In this document: one piece after another, positions 37,656-47,640 of the stretch | How positions within the stretch are numbered: the stretch's first letter is position 1 | Layout of the letters: the number at the start of each line of letters is the position of its first letter | NCBI GenBank assembly: GCA_009193035.1 | Contig: SWDT01000038.1 | Coordinates: 372,001-436,000 of the forward strand | Length of the DNA stretch: 64,000 bases | Direction of reading: 5' to 3' | From: Halicephalobus mephisto | Taxonomy: Eukaryota > Nematoda > Chromadorea > Rhabditida > Panagrolaimidae | The notes under the pieces: generated by a model | Seen by the model: only the letters and a program-made list of their open reading frames with translations | The model's database searches: none | What the model was told of the DNA's origin: nothing | Program-made: the position numbers and the translations under genes

Positions 37656-38606
37656 ATGAGTCGAGAAGAGATAATGGATGTTATTCTCTATTACGATAAA
37701 AAAGGAGATAATAAAATTGACGTTTCTCAGGTTTGTTTTACATAAAAAATGTAACTTTTGGTCCAGTAACAATTGCTAAATATGAGACAATTGTCACATT
37801 TTTATAAATAGTTGTCATTTCTGACGAAAATTAAAACTTAATAGTGACGATTTTCATGAATAGTTGGCATTTGTGACGAAAATGTAACATGATCGTCACA
37901 GTTTTTATAGATATTCAACATTTATGACGAAAAAGTAACTTGATTGTCACAGTTTTATAGATATTCAACATTTGTGACGAAAATTAAAACTTAATAATAA
38001 CGATTTTTATGAATATTGAACATTTGTGACGAAAATGTAACTTGATCGTCAAAGTTTTCATGGATATTGAACATTTGTGATGAGAATTACAACTTAATAG
38101 TGACAATTTCCATTTTTACTGGACCGAAAGTTACTTTTTGTATGTGGAAATTAATGAATAATGCCACCGGAATTAACAGGTCGGGACGTGTCTCCGTTCC
38201 TTGGGCCTCTGTCCGACCCAGGCCCAAGTCCACAACCTCACTCAGCAATGGAATAAAAGTAAAATTTTTTAATAAATATTTTATACTTTTTTAGATACAC
38301 GAATTTCGATCGAAGAATTTCTTCCAATTTATAACAACCTAAAGAAAGAAGTTGGATTAACACCAGGAGAACTCATCCCAATGTTGTCTAATTTTGACCG
38401 AGAAGGAAACGGGTTAATCCATATCACCGACTTGCGTTTTGTTCTTGTCAATACTGGTATTTTTACTTTTATTATTTTTAATTATGTTTGAAATTCCAGG
38501 GGAAAAGCTCACTGAAACCGAAGCCGACATCTTGCTCCAGGGCCTCGAGGGACCCGACGGCAAAGTTAACATTTCCGATTTTGCAAGTTTGATCACCGGT
38601 TCTTAG
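37656..38606 (+). CDS. mlc-3: Essential myosin light chain (EF-hand protein)
   Basis: Four exons, 37656-37730, 38180-38258, 38295-38456 and 38500-38606, give 140 residues. Essential light chains bind the first IQ motif of the myosin heavy chain neck. EF-hand 1 is YYDKKGDNKIDVSQ, which keeps Asp14, Asp18 and Asp22 but ends its loop in Gln rather than Glu. VGTCLRSLGLCPTQAQV, SIEEFLPIYNNLKKE and VLVNTGEKLTETEADILL match the family in order; EF-hand 3 (FDREGNGLIHITDL) is degenerate. It is about ten residues shorter at the N-terminus than C. elegans MLC-3, so a further short 5' exon is possible, although the ATG follows a plausible acceptor. Confidence 0.9.
37740..38145. mobile_element. TIR element with internal tandem repeats (family B)
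   Basis: Left end ACATAAAAAATGTAACTTTT + GGTCCAGTA; right end TACTGGACC + GAAAGTTACTTTTTGTATGT: inverted repeats of about 29 bases. The interior has five to six copies of a unit near 58 bases (TTGTGACGAAAATGTAACTT, GATATTGAACATTTGTGA). It occupies nearly all of mlc-3 intron 1 (37731-38179). Confidence 0.8.
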
Positions 38607-38963
38607 CTGATAAAAGATAAAAACTAAATGATTTTGAATAATTTTACATAAATGTTTGACGTCATGAAGGAGTGGGTTCCTGCCACAAAAGTCCTTGAGA
38701 GACTCGGTAGCCATTACAAGTTGTATTCTTCACACGACAGAAGATCCTTGATATCGTTAACATGGAAAACAGACGTATAATGATAGTCTTTACTAAAAAG
38801 TAAAACAGATACAATTACTATATCCACAAAATAGCACAACTAATAGTCTCATTCATGCTCTACAGTATTCCACACTCCCTGATATTCAAATCATCTCTTC
38901 ATATCTTCTATTTTTAGCTTAGTTTCTGCCCCAATAGATAAGTTTATATATCAATTATTGTTT
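38607..38963. other. Short intergenic stretch with dispersed repeat
   Basis: Carries the third copy (38865-38935) of the CTACAGTATTCC..CCCTGATATTCA repeat also present at 23165-23420. Otherwise no feature. Confidence 0.5.
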
Positions 38964-39545
38964 CTAGATCGTCTTTTTCGATAAGAAAAAATTTAATTTA
39001 GACGGACCCAATGGTTTTCGATACTATTGGCATGATCTCAGGAAGAGCCAAAGTATTTTTCTAAGAGAAATTTTGGCGGAGGAAACGTCATGATGTGGGC
39101 AGGTTTTTCAGAAGCTGGCAAGTTAAACATTGGATCCATTTCTTTCCGAATGAACGACAGAAGTTATTAAGGACCGCTAAAGGAAAAGCTATTGCTATTT
39201 TGGGAGAAAAACAGAAGACGCCGATTGATTTTTCAGCAGGATAATACTAGGATCCACATTAGTGCTAGTTCGAAGAAACGGCTTTCCAAGAACAGCGTCA
39301 ATCTTCCTGAGTGGCCTTCCTGCTCTCCGGATTTAAACCCTATAGAGAATCTCTGGAGTATCCTTATCTGCGATATTTACCGTGAAGAGAGAAATTTAAC
39401 AACAATGAAGAGCTCAAGCAGGCCATCTTGCAAAGTTGGAACTCAATTCCTCAGGAAACTCTTGAATCTTTATCTGACTCCATGAGTCAAAGGATTTTTA
39501 AGCTTATCAAGGCCAATGGAAAATTTATTGGTTATTGTTGTTTGT
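38964..39545 (+). pseudogene. Decayed Tc1/mariner-type transposase
   Basis: Frames must be switched several times to follow the homology. In order: VFFDKKKFNLDGPNGFRYYW (first catalytic Asp), NFGGGNVMMWAGFSEAGKLN, FQQDNTRIH (second Asp), SCSPDLNPIENLW (the Glu of DD34E) and a tail DSMSQRIFKLIKANGKFIGY. At least three frameshifts or stops and no N-terminal helix-turn-helix domain: a dead, truncated copy. At 39940-39965 GTCCGTATATTTTTGTCCAG resembles the end of a Tc1-type terminal repeat, but the matching left end was not found. Confidence 0.85.
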
Positions 39546-40742
39546 TTTCAGTAAAGAAAAAATTTAAGCGTCCGTATTTTATGTCCAAGGTGCAAGTGGC
39601 GCGTTGCAGTTTTTGGAATTTTTTACTTTCCCCTTCTGAAGAAATCGAAAGAATCTCGATGGCATCGAAAGTACCTTACTTGGTTGCTGTTGTGAACGCA
39701 TAGTTCCCATGACCAGAGATATTCAGAACACCGAAGACTTAAAAGTCCCTTCTCTCCACTGAGGAGTACAAAAGGGAACACTTCGATGTATCGGAGTCCT
39801 CCTCGGATGTAGCTCTGGTATTTAATAATATTGCTCCTATTGTTGTATTGTGTCTTATTGTTAAACAAAGACATAACAGTTACATATTTCTATCTTACCC
39901 ATTTGGCGTGTTTCCATTAGCTAGTAGGAGATTTAAGGTGTCCGTATATTTTTGTCCAGGACCCTATTTTGTACCTTAGTTCTGGTGCTATAGTGGTAAC
40001 TTTGTCGATATACTTTTTATGTCCAAGAAAAAACAAATTTATGTACAATTGCTTGGAATGAATAGAAAACAATCAAAAAGTAACCATAGATTGAGGTCGA
40101 AAAATGTACAGGATAATCCGCATCCAATTCAGAAAATGCATAAGGCGCCAGTGACGATTTAGTGTTGAACACAAAGAACGAAGCCGGGCTTCCGGAATTT
40201 ACAGTACACAATATACAGTATAATATACAGAAACAGCAGCTTCCCACGACCAAAGCTGTCGATTTTTAAAATTTTAATTTTTTAATTTTCGATTCAAATT
40301 CGGATTTCTAGATTTTCGAATCGAATTAATTTAACCGAAATCTGGATTTTTCGATTTCGAACTTATTTGATCCAAATCTAAATCCCTCATTTTCGACCTC
40401 GAATTAGTTGGATTTGAATTTAAATCTCCATATAATCCAAGTTGAATTAATTCGATACGGATTCTGATTTTTAGATTTTCGACCTCGAATTAGTTTGATC
40501 CAAATCTGATTTTTTGATTTCCGATTTCGAACTAATTCGATCTTGATTCGAATTTTCAATTTTGAATTTTGAACTAATTCGATCAAAATTTAGGATTTTC
40601 TATGTTTGAATCGAATTAGATCGGATTTGAAAATCGACAGCTATGTTCGCAGTGCTATTGCAGAAAATTAAAGAATTTAAAAAACATATTCCACTAGAAA
40701 TTTTAAAGAATTTGTAGGAACGTTTTTTGGAACAATTTTAAA
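39546..40742. other. Intergenic; transposon flank and GAATTC-type repeat
   Basis: 39546-40030 probably continues the Tc1-type remnant. 40260-40640 is a degenerate TCGATTTCGAACTAATTCGA array (about seven units) related to 26700-27090. No gene is supported. Confidence 0.5.
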
Positions 40743-41318
40743 TCAATGGATACTGTTTCGCTGAGGACGCTCGTTTGCGTCCCATCCGTTGTCTTTAATC
40801 ATGTGAACGAGCTCGATGATGTACTTTCCTTCCTTGTACTTTTGGTTCGATTCATAGGCTCGTTCCTGAAAACCGGATTATTTATGGAATCTTCAAGTAT
40901 TTCTTACGTATTTCCACCCGAGAGTCGTTTTGCAACATTCGCAAAAAATGTCCGCGACGTCGTGGACACCCGTTAAGAGAACCCGCTCTTCTGCTTTGCC
41001 ACAAGTGATGTTCACACTTAAATCCATCTAATAAGTTCGGGAAAAGTGTTCAGAACACTTACACTGAATTGAACAAGTAAGCCTTCCCTTGGCTTCCTTG
41101 GAACGATTTCGAAATTAATTCGTTATGATTCGCCAAATTTGCACGACAATGAGCACAACTGTAAGTACGAACACCTTTCGGAAGATAAGCCTGGAAATCT
41201 TTAAGTTTTATAAAAAATAAAAATAAAATCATACTTGAAAAGCTTTTTTGGACTTGGAAATCATTTCTTTTTGTCCATTGGATGGCTGCAGGACCTTGAC
41301 AGCAGGAATGGCGGCCAT
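40743..41318 (-). CDS. YPEL: Yippee-like zinc-binding protein
   Basis: Four minus-strand exons, 41318-41235, 41190-41063, 41016-40908 and 40865-40743, give 147 residues. The Yippee signature C-x2-C-x52-C-x2-C is exact (Cys40, Cys43, Cys96, Cys99). [46 protein letters not shown] and [20 protein letters not shown] are almost invariant family blocks. These small proteins are thought to be nuclear/centrosomal and to serve as substrate receptors of E3 complexes; the sequence itself shows only the zinc fold. The extra N-terminal 30 residues are unremarkable. The acceptor of exon 3 (TTTAAG) is non-consensus but is the only choice that keeps the frame and family match. Confidence 0.95.
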
Positions 41319-41623
41319 GTTGGAGCCCCAACAAGGATATCTATTATCCCACGATTAGCCACACTGAAAAGGTCGATTTTTATTTACTCTATATAAAAGT
41401 ACACAAAAGTTGAACTTTAAAAACGTCACGTAAAAATAAATTTCCTCTGAACTAGCTTTAATGAGCCCACTTTAAAAAATAAAAATAGTAAAGTTATACG
41501 GATATTTGTGATGAAACAGTAAGTAGTATCGGGAGTTGATTTGGAAGATTTAAATTTATTTTAACAGAAATGTGAGAGTAGGAGATAAATGTTAAAAGTA
41601 AAAAGAAAAGAGAATGTTGTTTC

Positions 41624-41694
41624 TCTTTTGTGGTGGAGCGGTTGATATCAGTGACTATCACTCATGATACGTGAGTTCGATCCCTCGACCGGAA
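41624..41694 (+). tRNA. tRNA-derived element or tRNA pseudogene
   Basis: TGGTGGAGCGG at 41631-41641 fits the RNA polymerase III A box and GTTCGATCC at 41675-41683 fits the B box, at tRNA-like spacing, with ACTCATGATA where the anticodon loop would be (CAT). The acceptor and T stems do not pair properly, so it is not a functional tRNA gene; a tRNA-derived SINE or a degenerate tRNA is likely. Only one copy is seen in this window. Confidence 0.4.
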
Positions 41695-42558
41695 AATAAT
41701 GTTATCGAATTTCTATAATAACCCCATCTTGAAAGAACATCAATTAAAAAACTCAAAGTACACCGTGTTTCGGATGAGGAAAACACTGAAACGAAGCAGT
41801 AGTGTTACCGAGTATCGGTAAAATAACATTTTTGTTTTTCTACGGAAATTCACATCGAAATCAAAAAACAATTTTAGAGGGCTTTTTGGAAAAACAGAAG
41901 CATTCGGAAAACAACAATACCGCCTCTAGGACCCAAACTGGACATTGCCCGGGACGAAAACGAAAGCACTCGTGATAAGCTAAACAATAAAGAAAAAAAA
42001 CAAATTGGGTTTCAAAGCTCTCGTGAAAGAAAACAATCTCGTGCTTTTCGAAACATCCTGAGTTCTTTTTTCTTGACCCAAATCTATGTAAGAGCAGGTG
42101 GAATTTAATCGAAAATATCCATTCTCAATGACAGATGGATGAAATTTTTTTAAATTCAAAAATCGAACAAAAAAACCACGGGGTTCTTTGGCGCGAATAC
42201 GGAAATCATTGTCAGCTGATTCCAATTCAGAATTTTATTTTATCGAGGAAGTAAAAAACTACCGATGAATTTAAAATTAAATTTCAGTCGGTATTTTTGA
42301 AATCATTTTTTTAAATTAAAATAAAATTTGATCATTTTTCATTTATTTGAAAAATACAATTCAAAAAAATAAATAAAATATTTTAAAAAATTGAATAAAA
42401 TTATTTTTTAAAAATTCTGAAAATTTAAATTTAAAAAAAATTCTGAAAATTTAAATTTAAAAAAAAAATTCTGAAAATTTAAATTTTTTAAAAAATAAAT
42501 GTTTTTTAAAAACAGAAAATTCTAAAATGAATTTAAATAGAATGTTCTTTGCTAGATT
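41695..42558. other. Intergenic, no gene recognised
   Basis: 41980-42225 has an 81-codon minus ORF of normal composition (RIRAKEPRGFFVRFLNLKKF) without splice partners or known domain. 42290-42530 is AT-rich and repetitive (CTGAAAATTTAAATTT). Confidence 0.35.
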
Positions 42559-42722
42559 AACTTCAGTTTTGCCAAATCTTCGTTGACAAAACTAAGACTT
42601 CAGGCAGTCATGCGTTCGCTTTTATTTTCCATCGCGCACGTAAACTTGAAGCAGAAAAACGGACGCACTTGCTTATTCTCAAAGCCAAAAAATTACTTCA
42701 TGCCGCTGGCTTAAATGCTATG
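42559..42722 (+). other. Possible exon or gene fossil
   Basis: After AACTTCAG a + frame stays open for about 54 codons of ordinary composition (FCQIFVDKTKTSGSHAFAFI, then FHRARKLEAEKRTHLLILKA) to a TAA near 42722-42732. Lys/Arg/His-rich helical sequence, no recognised family. It may derive from a transposon or be a terminal exon; no other exon is visible upstream. Confidence 0.25.
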
Positions 42723-42793
42723 CATCGCTGTTAACTCCACGACTGCCCAATTCGAGTTGTTGGATGGCTGGAAGGAAAACTATAGCTCGACCT

Positions 42794-42958
42794 CTGGACA
42801 CACGGACGCACTGGGCAGTTGAATTTGTTGTTGTTTGTGTGTTTAGTGCATATGATATGTGGACACACGGACGTACTGGGCAGTTGAACTTGTTGTTGTT
42901 TGTGCGTTTAGCACATATGATTCGCAGACACACGGACGCACTGGCCAGCTGAGCTCGT
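42794..42958. repeat. Minisatellite, 65-bp unit, 2.5 copies
   Basis: GACACACGGACGCACTGG recurs at 42797, 42862 and 42927; the unit also holds AGTTGAATTTGTTGTTGTTT. It is unusually GC-rich for the region. ORFs on both strands pass through it because of its composition. Confidence 0.85.
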
Positions 42959-43789
42959 GCTAACCGACGTGCCTGTCCGTGCCTCGAGTGCACGCGATCA
43001 GCTGACAGACATGAGGTGAAAAAAAGGAACAAAATTCGATCTTTTCTCGTGAATTTTGCTACTATGTGGATGAAAATCGAATAATGAACCCCATAAGACA
43101 ACTGAAAAACAAGCACCTGATCGATGTACTTTGAAAAACATTTTGCATTAATCGACTAAATGATCAAAAATGATATGCAGTTTTGTTTGTCAAAACAGAA
43201 AACATGGAACTATAAAAATTCAAAAATAAACTTACGAAATTTTTTATGTGAATTTTTGGGATTTAAACAAAAATAAGACTGCGAGTGAGGACAAAGCGAG
43301 TCCGTTTTTGTAGCGGTTTACCAGATTTACCATTTTTTTATTTTTACTCTCTCTCGCGCGGGAATTTAAAAATAAAAAATAACATTTTAAAAATCAACTT
43401 TTTTACTTTATTGTTTTGAAAAAAATAATCCTTACAAAAACTCAAAAAATAAAAAATAAAATTTTCAAAGTAAAATTATTTCGAAAATTTAAAAAATCAC
43501 ATTATTATAAAAATAAAAATTTTCGAAATTGTCTCAAATTTCTCGGACTTTTTAAAAATACTTTGACAGCTTTTTTTTCACATTTTCGATTTTTAAAATT
43601 TCTTTATTTTTTCACAGAAATTCAAAAAAATCGATTTTTTTATAAAATTATTCGAAAATTTCAAAATTATCATAAAAAAATTTGTCGAATTTAATATTTT
43701 ATTTTTTTTTCGCAGAAATTTAAAAATTCTAGAAAATTTCACATTTTTAAAAATTTACGGGTCTGCTTTAAAAAGTACAAAATCAAAAG
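42959..43789. other. AT-rich intergenic DNA
   Basis: Includes at 43310-43370 an inverted single copy of the CGAGT-type dispersed repeat (CCAGATTTACCA..CTCTCTCGCGCGGGAATTT). Nothing else is supported. Confidence 0.5.
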
Positions 43790-43950
43790 ACTTTGAAATT
43801 CGATGGAAATTGAAATTCGACGAAAATTGAAATTCGATGGAAATTGAAATTCGACGAAAATTGAAATTCGATGGAAATTGAAATTCGACGAAAATTAAAA
43901 TTCGATAAAAATTGAAATTCGATGGAAATTGAAATTCGACGAAAATTGAG
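43790..43950. repeat. Tandem 18-bp repeat
   Basis: Alternating ATTGAAATTCGATGGAA and ATTGAAATTCGACGAAA, about nine copies. Confidence 0.9.
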
Positions 43951-46136
43951 ATAATCGCGGAACGCTTTGACCGCAAGGTCGTGTGATGGTCACCGAGTGA
44001 CATCAGAGCTCCGTTTTGTGAAAGTTAGAACTTAGAGTTTGAAATTTAAACTTTTTGTGTTAAGAAACATCTGTGATTTTTTATTTCAAAAATCTGTTTC
44101 ATTTAAATGAATAGTTAAAAATTAACTAAAATTTTCTAATTCAAAAATGACTCATAATTTAAGTTTTAAAACGAAAAATTAAAATTTCGGCCTTGAATCC
44201 AGAGTTGCAATTTTGATAATATAAAACACAAAATTTTGTTTTGTGAAAATTAGAGCTTAGAGTTCGAAATTTAAACTTTTCGTGCTAGGACAGACTTCCA
44301 AGTCATGTTTGGATTCGAAAAATCAAGATACCAAATTCTATCAATTTAGATAAAATAACTTTTTAATATAGAAAAATTGATAAACGCTGTCTCAACGCGA
44401 AAAATCCAGAGAATGTTGTCTTACTATGAAAAATTAGAATTTTAATATCAAACTTTGATAGTCAACTTTAATAAAAAAAAGTTTGAAATTAAAATTTCGA
44501 ATTTTCGTGGCAAGACATAATTTTAGAAATTTTAGATTTTTCGTGGTAGGAGATAATTTTCGAAATAAAAAAAATAAAATTTTCGAAATAAAAAAATTAA
44601 AATTTTTAAAATAAAAAAATTAAAATTTCGAATGTGAACTCTGACCATCAATTTTGACGAAAATGAACAAAGTTTTCGAAAACAGAAAACCAGGAATTAA
44701 TCTCTCAAGACTGAAGTAAACAGATAAACAAGACCACTTGACAGATGCTTATCCACCGCAGGACACGAAAATAGAAAACTGCAAAATTTTTAATCTTCGT
44801 TCTGAGGAAAAGCAGATTGAAATTCCACACGCAATCTCGGGATTCCTAATTATTAAACAGATGCATTTGGAAATCCCGTTCTCGGAAGTGCAGATTGAAA
44901 AAAAAGGTCGGAAAAAGACGAAAAATCTTTAATGTAAGGGTCTATTTGAACAAAGTGACAGCCGGAGTGTAGAAAACACAAAATTGGAGATGGAAGAACG
45001 TTGGCATAGAGATATTTTTCCTTTTATACTTCCTGGGTCATCCGAAAGACCAAAAATTTCCGAAATTCTTTAAAAAACAAAATTTCCGAAATTCTTTAAA
45101 AACAAAAAATTTACGAAATTTTCTTAAAAAATACGAATTTTCAAAAAAAAGTTAAAAAATTTACGGAATTTTAAAAAAAAATTTACAAAATTCTTTTAAA
45201 AAATACGAATTTTCAAAGAAAAGTTAAAAAATTTACGGAATTTAAGAAAAATTTATAAAATTTTTTAAAAAATTTACAAAATTCTTTTAAAAAATATTAA
45301 TTTTCTTTTAAAAAAACCACAAAAATTTTTAAAAAAATATAAATTTTCGAAATTTTATTTAAAAAAACAAAAAAATTTTTTGAAAAGTTATTATTTATGA
45401 AATTTAAATAAAATATTATGTTTTTGAAATTATTTTTTTTCTAAAAACTTTTAAAATTCATTAAATTTTGCGGAAAAATAAAAAATTCAAAAAAAAACAA
45501 AAATATTGTTATTTATAAAATTCGCCTAAAATAGAAAATGTTTACAATTATTTTTTGTATTTAAAAGGGTCAAAAACCTATCAAATTTCACACAAAAAAA
45601 AATTTCCAAAAATTTCAAAAAAAAAAATTATTTATAAATTTTAATTAAAATAAAATATGTTGCAAGTTATTTTTTTAAATTCAAAAAATCTAAACTTTAT
45701 AAAATTTTATTAAAAATATTTTCAAAATTTTAAATTTTCATAAAAAATATTTTAAAAATTCTGAAATTTTGTAAAAAATACTTCAAAAATTAAAAAATTT
45801 TTCAAAAATATTTAAAAATTTACGAAATTTCAAAAAATATATTTAAAAATTTTGCAAAAATACTTATAAAAATTCTGAAATTTTTCAAAAATGTTAAAAA
45901 AACTAAAATTTTGTAAAAAATATTTAAAAAATGCTTTAAAAAACTGAAATTTTTCAAAAATGTTTAAAAAATTCCAAAATTTCCTTTAATATATTTAAAA
46001 AATCTGAAAATTTATAAAAAATTTTAAAATCTATGAAATTTCATAGAAAATTTGCATAATTTTACGAAAAATTTTGAAATTATAAAAAACATTATTTCAG
46101 AAAACTGCTTAAAATAGAATGTTTTTAATTATTTTT
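43951..46136. other. AT-rich desert
   Basis: Mostly degenerate TTACGAAATTTTTTAAAAAA-type sequence between 45040 and 46110. 44700-45000 is somewhat less AT-rich but its 64-codon ORF matches nothing. No gene or RNA is supported. Confidence 0.5.
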
Positions 46137-46660
46137 AAAGTGATATGAGTTCGGGGACGCATTAAGGGTACTTTGGAGGGATGTCCGCGGCCCGGTTTGG
46201 ATTGGCTCAATTTGGCCAACTGAGACATCCATCCAGAGAGGCTCTGGCGGAGGATCCTTCTAAACGTGCCTTTGAAGACCCAGAAAATTGAATATCTCCG
46301 AAGAGAGCAGAGCAAGAGACCGTGGAGGATTCGAGAGACATTCTGCTTCAAAAAGTGCGAATTTATAACAGAAGGAACACTAGTTTTCGTGCCGCAGCTG
46401 CGGGTGGCTTCTTCCTCTGTCTCGCGTTTTCTGACGGAGCAATAAGTCCTGGAGTACTAACAAGAAAGTGCAAAAATTGTTTGCTTGGAGAAATTTGCTG
46501 TTGTTTTCCTTGTTTGGAGCCTTAGAAGTTTGTTATTTCTGCAACTATGTCCCAGACAATGAAAATTCTTGTTTCTTATGTTTTCAGTGCCGCTTTTTGA
46601 CGATTGTCTCCAGCGACTTTTTGGTTTTCTTCGACTTTGTACGGTTAGAAGATCAATAAG
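46137..46660 (+). other. GC-richer island of unknown nature
   Basis: Sharp change of composition from the flanking desert. A + frame (GYFGGMSAARFGLAQFGQLR…REALAEDPSKRAFEDPEN) is open for about 45 codons to a TGA, and two other frames are open over neighbouring parts, including a 67-codon frame at 46322-46525. No family recognised and no signature of a single continuous exon. It could be a decayed mobile element, a structured RNA or exons of an unrecognised gene. Confidence 0.25.
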
Positions 46661-46794
46661 TCGGGAATTTTAATTTACTTCTTGTTTTATTTCCTTTTTT
46701 CAGTCTTTGTGTGCATTTGGCGGTCACTTATTATTATTAAGTTATTTTTCAAAAATTGTTAAAATTTTTACAAAAAAAAGATTTTTGAAATTTT

Positions 46795-47640
46795 TGAATT
46801 CCCGCGCAGAAACGAGTAAAAATGGAAAAAACGGTAAATTCGGTAAATCTACAAAAATCGACTCACGTTTATTTTCTTATTTTTAATATTGAAATTTTAT
46901 AGAAAATTATAAAAGTTATTTTTATTTTTTTTAAATTCCCGCGCAGAAACGAGTAAAAATGGAAAAAGTGGCAAATTTGGCAATTTCCTGAAATCGATTC
47001 ATGTTTATTTTCTTATTTTTCAATGTTGAAGTTTTATAAAAATTTATAAAAACTTATAAAAGTTATTTTTATTTTTATTTTTTTTGAATTCCCGCGCAGA
47101 AACGAGTAAAAATGGAAAAAACGGTAAATTTGGTAAATCTACAAAAATCAACCCGCGCTAATTTTTTGTTTTTTAATGTTGAAATTTTATAAAAAATTAT
47201 AAAAGTTATTTTTATTTTTATATTTTTCGAATTTCCGCACAAGAGCGAGTAGAAATAGAAAAGTGGTACATTTGGTAATTCTCTGAAATCGATTCTCTTC
47301 TTCTTGTTCTTTAAAGATGGTTCTGAAAGTCCCTAAAGTCTTGAAAATTTCTGTTGAAAGAATTTCATAAAAAAGTTTATTTTTTATTTTCTAAAATGTT
47401 ACATTTTTTATTATTTTTGAATTTCCGCGCAAAAAAATAAAAATTGATAAATCTTGTCGAAAATCAATTAATTTCGATTTTTCTTATTTTTGTAAAGGTA
47501 ATTCTGAAAATTCCTTCGAAAACAATAACGTAAAAAAGTTAATTTTTAAAATGTTATATTTTTTATTTTTAAATTCCCGCGCAAAGGAGAGTGGAAGTAG
47601 AAGAATTGACAAATCTGGCAATTCTGAAATTGACTCGCTC
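46795..47640. repeat. CGAGT-type dispersed repeat, tandem array
   Basis: About six copies (150-160 base spacing) of TTCCCGCGCAGAAACGAGTA + AAAATGGAAAAAACGGTAAA + TTGGTAAATCTACAAAAATC. Single copies lie at 15320-15400 and, inverted, at 43310-43370. Non-coding. Confidence 0.85.

Noticed and set aside
41980..42225. 81-codon minus ORF upstream of the Yippee-like gene
   Set aside because: Ordinary composition but no recognised family, no ATG-acceptor context and no partner exon; left as unannotated intergenic DNA.
42718..43116. 132-codon minus ORF, Arg/Cys/Asn-rich
   Set aside because: Runs through the 65-bp minisatellite; codon content and copies reflect the DNA repeat, and there is no domain or splice context.
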